From contig JBLDXI010000021.1 of assembly GCA_047495785.1 (NCBI GenBank), positions 2,542,001 through 2,606,000 on the forward strand: 64,000 bases of DNA. The letters run 5' to 3'. The translations under genes were made by a program, and so were the position numbers. Shown here piece after piece: positions 35,044 through 47,200 of this stretch (within the stretch, counting starts at the first letter, position 1; every line of letters starts with the position of its first letter). The notes under the pieces were generated by a model. It was not told where the DNA came from and ran no database searches. It saw only the letters and a list, made by a program, of their open reading frames with translations. Source of the stretch: Lepidodermella squamata (Eukaryota; Gastrotricha).

Positions 35044-38000
35044 TCAAAAAAGCGATTCGAATTTGTCGTTATTGTCACTAGCAGGGAAAATGCTCATCAC
35101 CGGGAGCGGCATCGTGAAAACCGGCGGATCTGGAAATAGCATAGAGAAATAACAACAAGAAATTCCTCTGAAAATGAATAACTCACCTAAAAATTTAATG
35201 AAAACTACATCGTGGCCAGGACCGCTGCCGAAAGAGGCAGAAGCTGCAGATTGGCTGATGACTGGTGGGAGCTCGTCTGAATCGATGCTGTCAATGGAGC
35301 CTGGACTTCCAGAGATACCCATGCCACTTGGCACGGTGAGACCGCCACCGTTGCTGTGGCTGTTGCTGCCACCGGCCTGAGCAGGAGAGCGAAGGCAGTC
35401 GACGAGTTCTCGTCGGAACACGTTCAAGTTTTGGGTGAACCTGTGAAATTCAACAGAAAATAGCTGACGTCATTTAGGAAATAAAATATATCGGATGAAT
35501 ATGACCAACTTGAGACCTGAAAGTATGGGATAACAGCATATAAAAATGCGCACCTGTCACGGTTTTTGAGGGAGAGATTTCGCTCAACGTCCTCCATAAG
35601 TAGAGAGAAGCAGCGAGCAATAGCCTGTTGACGATGCTCGGCCTGCATAGCGATGGTCTCTTGTTTGAGCTGCTGAAAGTAGTTTTCGTTAAGCAGGATT
35701 AGCGCTAGGAGCGGCCGTGACATCGACCATAGGTTCTTGCAGTCTTCGAACATGACGGCGTTCAGTACGGACGCGAGCAACTGCTGAAGGTAATGCGGTT
35801 GAGAAACCAGCAGTGAAACTATGGGCAGACGTTGCGAAAGTGCCTGCACGCTAGGTGATTGTAGTGAGAAGCTGATGGACTGCGAAGAAGACGACGAGTT
35901 GTTGGTGCGCTGGTGTTGCTGCTGCGAACCATCCACCAGCTTCATTAGCTTCTTGTAGACGTATGTGAGCAAGTGGTCAAGAACGGCACAACAAAGTGTG
36001 GAGACAGCAGCGTCGAGGGACAGCAAGCCGTCGGTGATCGTGTTGAACATGTAGCGCAGCGTTGAGAGTTCGAAGCCGGCTACACGCTCGACGTGGTCAA
36101 CTGCCAAGGACTCGAGCATGCGGTAGTACTCCTGAGCCAGCTTTGGATATGCGGCGATAACCGTCTCGGGAACAGTGTGCAGAACATGAACGATGGCGGC
36201 AAGTGCGTTATCGAAGGCAGGGTCGTGGTACAGCTGAAAGACGCCGAAGTTGATGTACTGGCCGTAGAGCGAGTTGCGCATCGCCGACAGGCACAGCATC
36301 AGCGGTTTAAGCTTCACCTTGTAAATCTTGCTCTCGGGAATCGAGTCTGCCATCTGCTGTACCTTCTCCACAAAGGTGCAGATGAAGCGACTGAGCTCGC
36401 GGAACAGCAAATAAGGACCGGGATTTGACAGCTCAAACTGCAATCGCTGCTGACGGTTTTGAACCAATTCTGATAGCATTTTGAATATCGGTATCGTGAC
36501 GTTACTGTCACCGGGCCACATTTGCACGGCGGCGAGAAAAACACCGAGGTATTTGGGGTACATCCAGTCGAAAAACGCGGCGAAAACAGCTTTCGACGTG
36601 AAAACAAATGCCAGCCCGTACATGTCACGTGCGAGCGCGATGATTACGCGCTTTGTCGCCTCTGCGTCCATGGTTTGGTTGAGCGCAATCGCATTGGCCA
36701 GCTTTTCAAACTGCGTAGTGAGCGGCTGCAGGAATGGACGCAGACAGTCGTCAGCGTCTTCCATCAAATCAATCGAAACTAGACGGCCCAACGCTTGGTA
36801 GAAGGTTGAGCGACATTTCATGTGATCGGGCGCACGGTCAAACGCCAGAAATGGGAAGTTTTCAGGTACATGACCTCGCAACAGGAACTGAACAGTTTCG
36901 AGGCTGACGAGCTTGCGCATAGCTGCATATCCAACCGAAAGTTCCTCGAAAAGCTTCAACGACTCGCCAACTATGCGGTTGCTATGCGAAGCGTATCGCA
37001 AGTTGCGAATGATTTTATCAACGAATAACATCAATAACCGCGACTCGTCATCCAGGTTCAGAACATCCGACAGCCGTTGGTACAGCTTTGATCCTTTGTG
37101 GATCTGATCTCCTACAAAAACGCGACGGAACTGCTCAAGGAAAAAGAGAAGTGCCAACTCGAGCTTCTCGTCGCACCTGTTCTGTTCAAGTTGCCGATCG
37201 GTCAGGCGCATCAGCTGAATGACACGGGAAACCAGCTCGCCATCCCACGTGTCATGCTCGTCGCTGCATGCGAAGGGCACGCGACCGCCAATCATGCAGC
37301 CGATGATGTAGACCAGCCACGTGAACTCGCCAACGATGACTTGCCCGGCTGCGGCGTGTTGTTCGGCAGAGGAGGGCGACGTCGGCAATGAGTTGTAACG
37401 GACGACGGTGTCGTTGAACAAAGTGGATACTAACTGACAGGTTTTTTCATACTCGCAGCGCACAATCGTAGTCAACAGGTCTAACTGTTGTTCGACGAGG
37501 CTAGCGTCGTCGAGCGGGTCATCCAAAACTCCATTCGATGAAATTACTACTTCGACGCTCTTTACACGCGCACCTATGTAAGCAGCTACCACTTCTGGAA
37601 CATAAACTTGCAAAAAATGACCGTCCGACGATTTGAGGTAGGGCAGGCTGGCGACGAGGCGTTGCCAAAACCCAAGCAGGAAATGAACCGAGTTTGGTGA
37701 AAATTGCCAAGCTTTCAAGCTAGAAACACTAAATGAGGCAACGGATTTGATAAAATCCGGGTAGAAGTCAACCATGACCAATTCGTGCAGCTGAAAGTTA
37801 GACTTCAGGTTTGACAGCATACGACAAAATTCATGATAACATTGAGGATCGTTCAACTTTTCAGGAACCTCTAGCACTGTTCGGATCCCGCTCATAATAT
37901 CACGCCTGTAGAAAAATGCATATTAACAAACAACAGTATTGAAAATTTAACCAACAGGTATCGCTCTCGCTCGATTGGGTCGAAGAGAGACCTGCGAACG

Positions 38001-39175
38001 CATACAAACGACGCCAAGATTCCAAGACACGCTGACGCAAGAGACGGTGGCAGCACATGGTACAATTCAAAAAATAAACGAATGTTGGCATTCTGGGTGC
38101 CATGTTGATCGCAAAAAAATGATTTCCAATGCAGCGGAACCTGGTGAGTTTAGGTACATCATTTTCGTTACTTTCAAGTATACTGCCGGATAATTACCTG
38201 AATTATGGTCACATCATCCGATGACTCATCGTTCATCATTCCCAAGAAATCGAAGTTCAAGCATGCTTGAGTTAAACGAAGAGACCAATTGACAAAACTT
38301 TGACGAGCCGTGTCCTCGGCGGCCAGAGCCGAGCCAGATTCGACCAAGCTATCGCGGACAGTGGTAGCCGATTTAACTCCAATCTATAAATCAAGAAACT
38401 CAATCATAAGGTAATAATGGTAAAAAAACAACCTTGAAAATATCACACAAGACTTCATCACGGAAATTAGCAGCGACGCGACGATACCGTGTCATGGAAC
38501 GGAAACCATCGGGTTGATTAACCACAGAAACAACTTGAGTTAACAGCTGCAAGCCGATGATAACTTGTTCAGGTTGAGAACCAGTAAGGAAACGATTTGT
38601 TTCGTTGATAAGGTCGTGAAAGACCAAAACTGAATCGCGAGTGTCAAACCAGCCAAATTTGATCAATACAGAATACAGATGAATGTAAGCTTGCTGAAGA
38701 TAGTTCGGCATTTTCGGATTGTTGTACAATATGTTTAACAGCAAATCCTTGAGAGCGACCCTCTCTTCGACTAAAATGTCAATCATTTCAATAAGGTAAT
38801 AAAGTTTCGTCTTCCACAAGATTCATTCCGACCTGTTAGCTGAGACGACGAAACAGGGGCGCATATAACTTTGACAAGGGTGGTTAGAGCCACCATTTGA
38901 ACGTAAACCGAACTGTTTCTTTCCAACAGCTGAAAGCATCGCGACAAAAAATTTGAGCTAAAAGAGTGACATTCAAGAAATATTGCTTCAAGTATTAGCC
39001 TCTTACCTGCGGCAAAACTCGTTCCATATTTGTTCAGCGGCACCTCTTTGTGAAGCATCGCCCGCAGTATACATGCGCTCACAAGCTTCCTCAAGCTTGT
39101 TAATGGCCTGTAACGAATAATTAAAATTAGCTTAAGGATGTAAAGGCTGAAACTTACTATGTCAAACTGGGACAT
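35044..39175 (-). CDS. XPO7: Exportin-7 (RanBP16), with an apparent frame break
   Basis: Karyopherin-beta nuclear transport receptor that works with RanGTP. Exons: 39175-39158, 39107-39007, 38957-38433, 38383-38198, 38140-37956, 37905-35554, 35440-35187 and 35129-35044. Family blocks include LNFDFLGMMNDESSDDVTII, PQCYHEFCRMLSNLKSNFQL, CEYEKTCQLVSTLFND, TWLVYIIGCMIGGRVPFA, NRQQRLQFELSNPGPYLLFR, FEDCKNLWSMSRPLLALILL and NLSLKNRDRFTQNLNVFRRE. About 1220-1235 aa against 1087 in human; the extra is a Gly/Ser-rich C-terminal tail of about 90 aa and a poly-Gln/Ser loop. The third exon changes frame near 38815-38830: either one base is missing (alignment length then fits human exactly) or a 44-nt intron (38854-38811, weak splice sites) is removed. 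The last intron (35186-35130, 57 nt) is in frame and stop-free. Confidence 0.9.
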
Positions 39176-41520
39176 TGTCGCTTCAGTGCACTCGAATGTA
39201 AGTGAAAATGATCTACAAAAATCAAAAGAAATCTACCTCTGTGTTATGTCAGACTTAACAACTTATTTCAGGGTAGCATCTAGGGCGCCAGGCGCCACTG
39301 CCTCACATGGGAAGTGAAAAAATTGACAATGAGATGTCAACACCCTATAAGATTTACCATTCTGAGAAATATGTTAAAAAACTTCGGCGATAAGCTTTAC
39401 GAAATAATTGATCGATTAGCTTATCATTAGCGATGACCTCGTCCTGCTCCCTGCTCCCCATTCGCCTCTCGCCTCTTATGCTTAGCGGGAGCCTCTCGTT
39501 AACCAATATGAGGACAGAGGGCCCAAGTCGTTCAATGCCGATATGTCAGCATTACAGGTTACAAGAGAAGGTGGAAGATGGAGCTAGTTTGCCCAATTCA
39601 GCCCGTTTTGGGAGCATCATGGCGCTTTTTTCTACAGTAGGCTCCACATGCTACATGTTACAATGTTCAACAAAGAACAATGAGGTCCAAACTCGCAAAG
39701 TTAAGAGTAAAAATGGACAAAGGAGTCAACGCCATATTATTTGCGCTATTATTATAGAGTAAAATCGACTCTAGAGTCTAGAGTTAGATTCGGACCGCAC
39801 TTTAATGTACAATGTTATAACAACAACAAGTTTGATGTTTGCCAGTCAGACGCATTGAGCAAGACGTCGTATTTTCCCACAGATCGAAAAGTTGGAATTG
39901 AGTTGAATCTAAAAACCTGAGAATCATGACTAGTTCACGGATATTGCCGCGGTTCAATTTTCAATCGGCAATCGGTTTCATTCAGGTTCCAGGTTAGGAT
40001 TTGAGAGTCGCGCCTATGATTGCTGTGTTTTATCGATTGGATTGATCCCTTGTGAGGTTTCACCTTCACCAACATTTTTTATACATTTATTTTAACACTA
40101 AAATAGCACTATCTGATAAAATAAAAAAATTAACAGAAAAAGTTGGCGCTATTTTATTCAAAAAAATTGCCCGCCAAGTTATGCTTGCGTCTTGTCTGTG
40201 ACCGTCAACACCTGAGGTTCCCTAGTTATGAGGGCAGGCAGGGACCGTCAACAGGCGAAGATGGGAGCTATTGGTCATTTTTGTACGGCTACCGGCGTTC
40301 ACCCCCCTGCTCAGGTTACCATGGATCGATATTTCAAAATACCCGACCGCATGTAGCCTTTCTTCCCTTTCTTCGAGAGAGGCCTAATCGCCCTGCCGGA
40401 AGTCCTCGCGAAAGACCTTGAAGAAGTCTTCGCTATCAAAATCGTCACACAAATCGATCATGACTACATCAAGTGACAGTCCAGTCTTAATTACCACAAA
40501 GACCTCGTCCATCTGAGGGAGTTGGCCAGCAACAGAACCTGGTGGCGTGACCTTCTCGACAGAATTTGTGCCTCTCTGTTGTGGGAGCGGAAAAACCCTG
40601 AACTGGGTGGAAAGCCGTCATCATCATCTATTTTACCTGTAACTTGGAAGAAAATTGTTCCTCAAACGAATAGGTTTCCTCAAATAACCGAACCAGTTTG
40701 GGTTTCGAGCTGGCCACAGCAACTCAATAAAAATTATTGACGATTCCCGAATAAAACGAATGCGTCGGAATGATTTGCTTCGACCAAAGCATTTCATCCT
40801 CTTTGGCGCGGCAAAAATTCCTAACATCGAAAATCGAAATTGAGTTTTTCACAGTTTCTATCTCAGTTTTTCATCACGCTTGTCAATTATCTGAAAACCG
40901 CATCTCAAAATTCGCCAGAGATCAGAAGTCCTGCTAACTCCACTTTTGTCGATTTTTTAGTTAACTTTTTCCACACAGAAAAGTTTCACCTCCATGGGCA
41001 TCAAAAGTGCTTTAGCTTAAAAATTATTCAATCTCGACAAAAACTGGCGATGACTCGACAAAATCGCAAACAAAAATATAAGAACTCGAGAGGAATCGAA
41101 CCGCGGCAGTGCGATATTCGATGCCAAGCGGGGAAATAACCCAGATAATTTTCACAATAAAAATCACGGAATCAGCGGAAGGGATGAATGCACGGCACCT
41201 CAAACCAAGACCTTAAAAAAAACATTAGCAATAAATAAAATAATCCACCAAAAAGTCCTATATTCAACAAATAAGTATCCCTATTGCGCGATAATGATGC
41301 GTAATCGGTCTAAACAGCCGATGCCTTTCGAACCACCGGCTATAACTATTTCTACTAGGTATCAACTCAAGGTGATCGAAATGCGTATCCTATACAATTT
41401 CTCAACACTCAACAGTCTCACACCATCTGCGATCTGCGATTGAATATTAAATTTTCTGAGGTGGGAGACGCATTTTGTCGACCACCTTTTTTGCCTAGAG
41501 TTTTTACTAAATTGGTTTGC
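39176..41520. other. Intergenic stretch, possible decayed LINE tail near 40.2-40.6 kb
   Basis: Around 40480-40590 a plus frame reads HKDLVHLRELASNRTWWRDL, which resembles the NRxxWRxL end of RTE-like LINE polymerases. The upstream part (40143-40421) is open but unrecognisable. At about 41090-41115 a minus-strand GGTTCGATTCC matches a tRNA B box, but no A box or cloverleaf accompanies it. Nothing else was found. Confidence 0.3.
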
Positions 41521-41524
41521 TGTG

Positions 41525-42577
41525 GGACATGGCGCCCACGGAACTTCGAGATTTCAGCTTCGAGCAGAAGACTGGAGTTGGTGGCAAGCGGACAAATGAA
41601 GACATTGTTGCTATGCTATACCAGCTTCGTGATGTGATGGTCTCGGTTTTCGACAAACTCGAGAAGAAAATTGACGACGCGATTGGTGCTCTATCAAAGC
41701 TGAGTTGAGCGATCAGGAGAAGATGTTTTCCGAGCTCATCGATTCGCTCGCGAAACAAGTGAAAGAAGCGAAACCGGAAAACTTTGCCGAGGCGGTTAGT
41801 AAGGTTAGCAAACTGGAGAAGAAAGTCGTGAAGCTTGAAGTCAAGGTTGTGCAGAAGGAAGAGATAGCTGAAGCTGACCTCTACGCCGGAGCAAGGGTGT
41901 TGAACGGTGTTAAGGAGGGCGAGGCGGACAACGCTGTGAAAACAGCGGTGCCGCGACTGCAGGGTGTCTTCTTTCGTGCCCGTCGGCTGGGTCTCAAGAA
42001 AGACAACAGCAACCGCCCGATACTGGTGGTCCCTGTCAACAGCGCGATCACCAACGAAAATTTGGAGGACATGACGAAAGAACTGCCGAACGGCGTTAGG
42101 ATGCGCCGCTTTGTGCCGGCGAACCTTATGGAGGTTGAGAAAGCTTTCGTTCAAGAGGGCAAGCGAAGAAACCCGAATAGAGTGGAGGGCACCAGCTACT
42201 TCCAGGTCCGCAGCATGAGGTTGCGAGTGGTCAACGAACAAGGCCTTGCGCGACTGCGTTATTACCCGACTACGAAGAAGGTTGTCGACAGTGACGAGTA
42301 TGTCTTTGATGGTCACTTCCGCCCACGTCGCCTATGACGGGGGGAGAGGGAAAACAAAGAAGAAGAAAGGTGGCGAGTGCGGTGTGCCAACATTCAAGGC
42401 TATTGCACTGAGAAGTTGGGAGTAATGATTAAAATGGTGAAGGATAGCAGCATGTGTGGCTTCATGGAAACCTGGAAGTATGAAGATGTGTTACCAGATA
42501 TTGAAGGTTACGAAAAGTTTGCATCTTCTGGAAAACGCGTGGGCCGAGGTAGGCTATCTGGCGGCAATGTGGTATAG
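41525..42577 (+). pseudogene. LINE 5' part: ORF1 (coiled coil plus RRM-like) and start of endonuclease
   Basis: The first frame, 41525-41708, has an RTNEDIVAMLYQLRDVMVSV start and runs into a stop. A one-base frame change leads into 41705-42337, which has a coiled coil (VSKVSKLEKKVVKLEVKVVQ) then a LINE ORF1-type RRM region (RRLGLKKDNSNRPILVVPVN) and a basic C-terminus. Immediately after, 42377-42577 reads NIQGYCTEKLGVMIKMV, METWKYEDVLPDIEGYE and a GRGRLSGG turn, which is the start of an apurinic-type endonuclease. The element is cut at 42577, where a palindromic repeat begins. This order (ORF1, then endonuclease-RT) is standard for L1/CR1/L2-type LINEs. Confidence 0.65.
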
Positions 42578-42594
42578 GTAGTAACTTCGGACAC

Positions 42595-42669
42595 GCACAA
42601 ACTTCGGTTCGGAGGCGCTTCGGAGAGCAGTTGTGGGCCTCTCCAGCGCCTCCGAACCGAAGTTTGTGC
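42595..42669. repeat. Near-perfect palindrome, 25-bp arms
   Basis: 42595-42619 (GCACAAACTTCGG...) and 42645-42669 are exact reverse complements over 25 nt. Inside the 25-nt loop GGAGAG and CTCTCC pair again, so the hairpin is almost complete. ACTTCGG occurs about seven times between 42580 and 42835, suggesting a larger repeat whose outer limits I could not fix. It abuts a truncated LINE. Confidence 0.75.
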
Positions 42670-43019
42670 GCGTCCTTTGTTCAGTGCGTGCGCGCCGCCC
42701 TTGAGAGATTGTTCTCACTTCGGGCGCGCAGTCCGAAATGCGCGCGTTTGTGAACGAAAATCTCAAACTTCGGTCAGCGATTACGCAACTTCGGAGAGCG
42801 ATTACGAAACTTCGGAGGCTAAAACTTCGGACGCGTCTCCGAAGCAGTTTGTGAACGTAACATAACCCTCGTGCTCCGGCGGAGAAGCATCAAAGAAAGC
42901 CTTAACAGCGCTCTTATCGACGACTCTTTCTTCACCGGAAGACTTCATGTTGACCAAAATTCACCGCCGATTTCGTTATACCGATGGTCAGCAGCATGTG
43001 TTCATGCGCGACAGAGCCA

Positions 43020-43183
43020 GCTAGCGGCGTTCGTTATAGAGAAAGTTCGGTATAAAAAGTTCGTTACAACGAATGTTATTTATATGCAAAAAGGCGTAGC
43101 TCGGTACGAGCCAGCCATTTTTGTTCGTTATAGTAAAAGTTCTTTATGTACCCCGTTCGTTATAACGATTCTGCACTGTACAC
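43020..43183. mobile_element. Pogo/Tigger-like MITE, right end clear
   Basis: The right end CCGTTCGTTATAACGATTCT followed by GCACTG and then TA reads, in reverse, CAGTGC...CGTTATAACGAACG, the common pogo-type terminal pattern with a TA target. Related GTTCGTTATA phrases at about 43028, 43060 and 43123 and GATTTCGTTATACCGATGG at about 42970 are internal or left-end remains. The left terminus is not clear. Confidence 0.5.
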
Positions 43184-44205
43184 TACCTAAATATACGAAA
43201 TCATCTACTTCCTCTATGTGTTGGCCGTAAATAGTAAAAGGCAAAAATAAATTGTAGCCTTTATTTACAACCATGAAATTCATTTTGGGAACAATTTTCC
43301 TTTCTTCGGAATGGGTATTAAAATTAAGTTGAGGAACTCATTAATTAATTTGTTGGTTAATTAGTGAAAAGGTTGATGAATTTGGCAAACCGATTGCTTT
43401 CACGTTGATAAGGCAGGTTGTGTAAACTCCGACTTGGGCTTCGCTGAACTTGACATCATAACTACAAGTCAGTTCGTCCCGTTTATTGCTTGGCAAACTT
43501 TATTTATCTGAAATTTGCATTAGTAATAAATCAACAAACATAAAAACCAGTTTTGATCAATCAGATCAGCGATGTTGTTCATAAAAGGTAAAAAGCGGGT
43601 TCATTCCAGTCGATAAAATGTGTCAGCCTTCAAACAAAGAACCCGAGTATAAACATGAAACACAGCCGTCGCAACTACTTTCCAGGCTGCCTGACAGAAA
43701 TACTGTTACGGAAAAATAATGAGCACATTGCAGTTCAGTGATAGTACCAACCTCATGGTTATTTCACTTAGATCGTTGCTCATTTAAATGAGGCCGAGAA
43801 TTTTCAAAGGCGAGATGCGACTTTCATAAAACTGTAAGATTAATCGCAAAAAAGCTGCAGCTTCAAGCATAGTTAGGTTGCACGTAAGGGACGACAGAAG
43901 ATAGATTCGCCAGAAAATTCATATCATTCATTTCTTGCATTGCATTATTAGATGAGTAAACAATGAAGAGTAAATAAACGGAGGTCTCTCGTGTCCTTGG
44001 TGAGATGTAAAACAACAATATTAACGGACGCTTTCAGCTGTGCGTCAAGTTCAACAATTACAGCAATACACATGCGGAATTTCATGAATTCAAAATAAAG
44101 CTGTGAAAAATAAGTTATTCTAGAGAAAAATAATAAGAAACAGCCATTTGTGCTATCCAAAAGCAAATATGGCGGAAGACAAAGATGAGAAAGTGGGACG
44201 CTTTC
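43184..44205. other. Intergenic and phosphatase 3' UTR
   Basis: No gene or clear repeat was recognised. The last few hundred bases are probably 3' UTR of the phosphatase gene. Confidence 0.4.
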
Positions 44206-47200
44206 TTAGACCCTTGAGTCAACCTGTTCAGAGCGGTGCGCTGCATCATCTGAGAAATGTAAAATAGATAAGCATCGACCAACGGTTTAGGCACAATAAA
44301 CTAACCATCTTCGATGAAAGCAGTGTTTGCTTTTCCTTTGTTTTTTCGACGAGCCGACGACAGCACCGGATCCAGTTGATAGGGAGCGAAGCCACCAATT
44401 TTCACTCCTGAGTCTTCGGTATCTACAGTGCTCCCTTCGGCAGATGTACCATTAATAGCATCAAGCATTAGCTCATGAATAAATCTGAATTGCTGTTCAG
44501 TCTAAACGGAATTCATAATTATAGGGCAGAGAAACTCAAAGCGATGGTTACTTGAACTAGTTGACGGTATTCCCGCAGTTTCCGAACCACGCCAGTAACG
44601 TCCAGCGGCCGACCAGCGGCCAGATCCTGAAGAAGTATATCAATCGCGATGAAAGCACCACTTCTTCCCACACCGGCGCTGCAGCTGTAAAGCATTAAAA
44701 CTTGAAAATGACATTCCAATCTCTAATTGACTCAACATACTGCACGACAATAGGCTCGACAACTTGGCCGGCAGTATGGTTGGCTTGGTTGCGAACCATC
44801 TTTATAAACCGTAGCAGATGTCCGCGATTTCGCCCGGATGGCACGCCCTGGTCCGGCCATGCGTTGAATTGATACTGTCGCAAAGTACGCGTTTGTGACG
44901 GCTGCGACTCATCATCGTTCGGAAGGCTTATTCGGAAGTCTCTAATCGTCCAAACACCACTGGATGTGTCCCGTGAGTTATCGAAGTCGAAATGGTAATT
45001 ATCAGTGCTTAAGGCCGGTGACGAGATCTCATCCGACTGACTCACCAACTGAACGTTGAGGGGTCCGAACGGATGCTCTCCTGCGTCACTGTCGACATGA
45101 GGTGGCCAGTAACACTCACATTTCCTTACGCCCCCTTCTTTCATTTTTGTCAGCATTACAATGGACCCAACTCGTTGCTGCCAGACCAGACGCCAGAAGT
45201 CGGGAATAGTCAATGGTAGAGGTCCTTGAGTCGCAATGTACTCGTGATCAGAACACAACCCGGGAACGAAGTTGGCGTTGATGTAATCACATCCCTCTCC
45301 GTTGAGATCAAACTCGGCCGGAGAATTTTTATCGTCTTCGTCATCGTCATCATTAGATGCCAACGACCGTCGCATTACGGCGCTCGGCCACGGCATTAAT
45401 TTCACACGACTGTGATCATAAGGCAGCACGTTCGTAAACCGGTTTTTCAGTCGATTCACAGGCAGTTCGGCTGCTATAGTCGGTTGTTGCAATCCAACCA
45501 ATCTAACTTCATCCCAAATTGTTGCATATCCTATGAAGGGAATACATCCCTGTGAAATAAATCTTTACATTTCCACTCGTAAAACTAACCAAGTCCGGAA
45601 TTTTTCTCCAAGCTGCTGACATAGCCACCAAATTTATCTGGCGAGATAGCCCCTGGTGGGAACGAAGAATTCGTCAGATTAGGTGACGACGGAAACGCAT
45701 CGTCGGCTAGTGCTAATCCAGGCGGCATTGAGACGTTGGCTTGCCATGTTTGTTTTGGTGTGTTTCGGCGATAGCGGCGCACTACGAAGATGAGCCCGAC
45801 AACAAGAACTGCGCCGACAACCACGCCCGCTGCCGCTCCACCGCCCGCGGCGGCGGCATTGTCAACAACCGCTGAAGAGGAGGGCGGCGCCTGCGTAGCA
45901 GTACTTCTGCAAATTGAGAGTAAATCACGTCTGAAAGGCGGATTTGACCGCAGTAAAACAAATACCCAGTGGGCGCAACGGCAGGGACCGTGGCCTCAAA
46001 TGGCAGCACGCGCTTCGTTGACAGTTGCGAGTTTGCGTCCTTGCCGGAAGGATCCCCTGATGCCGTTATTGTTATTGCTAGCTCATCGATGGAGTCGTTG
46101 TCCAGTTTTTTTATTTCGCAGAATACACGTTCGGAGAACTGAACATTTGACCAATACGCCGGCTCGCAAACCACTGAGGAGTTCTTCCGTGGGTGAGCCA
46201 GCTCTACCCAGAGACGCGCCACCAAATTTGTTTGGGACAAATAGAACGGATTTCGAATGTAAATCATAGAGGCGGATATGTTCAGCCAATCGCCGAGTTC
46301 GGTCTGTAATTTCGGCCCTATTTATGACAATGCTTAAGAAATATTAGGATAGAATCACGAATTTGCTTGCTTTCAAACGGTATCAGCAAAATGAAAGTGG
46401 ACACTCGGCAGTCCGAAATATCGAAGATCTTTGCGCCAGACTGCCAATAAACAGACACCTAAAAGCAATCAAATTATTGAATATGAACTGTCTTGAGGAC
46501 ATACCCCTACCTCATACTGCTTGCCAGGTTTGACCGTGAAATCATAAGAAGTGAAGTTGGTGATGTGAGTCTTTGAGCGCTCTTCGCTCAGCTCACGGTA
46601 AGATACCGTGTACGCCATCTGACTATCCTTAGACGGAAATACAACCCAAGAGCATCGACCGTATATTTCGTTCCTCTCGAAATCCGGGGGTCTGCAATCC
46701 AAGTTTTCCACTGAACGGTCGCAAAACTCGGGTCCACTTGTCGTCGATTGCAAATTCCCATTGCTCGTGGTAGAGGTTTTCGATGAAACGACAGGTGTCG
46801 TCGTGCTGAAGTAAACACCACTAGTGGTTACTTTGTAAGTAATAGCGGTTGATGGGATTTTCGCTGTGGTTATAAACACGGTTGTTTTGGCAGAGGCAAC
46901 GGTTGAGGTCAGCGCTGTCGTGGAGCTATTAGTCGTAGCAGTGGTTAACATTTCTGGTGTCCTGGTTGGCACAGTAATCGACGTCACGTTTGACAACGCG
47001 CTATTGTATGCGATTGTTGAGGTAGTCGGAATCGCAGTGGAGCGTACAAGCGTTGCGTTTAATTCATTTATCTGACTTTTTGGAATCAGCCTAGTAGCGT
47101 TAATTTCGGATTCGGAATTAGATAGCGGTGATATTATATCAGGCATCGCAGTTTCATTGTTGAACGTGGCATTTTTTACTCCGGACTTGACGACAGAATG

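Noticed and set aside
35174-37391. Several open plus-strand frames opposite exportin-7
   Set aside because: They mirror the conserved XPO7 coding exon and have no independent motifs.
40143-40590. Possible LINE C-terminus (NRTWWRDLLDRIC)
   Set aside because: Only one short phrase matches and the rest of the frame is unrecognisable, so not called as a separate element.
41085-41120. tRNA-like B box (GGTTCGATTCC on the minus strand)
   Set aside because: No A box at the right spacing and no foldable acceptor or anticodon arm could be made.
45790-46269. 159-codon open plus frame opposite the receptor phosphatase
   Set aside because: Antisense of the Ala/Gly-rich transmembrane exon; no motif.
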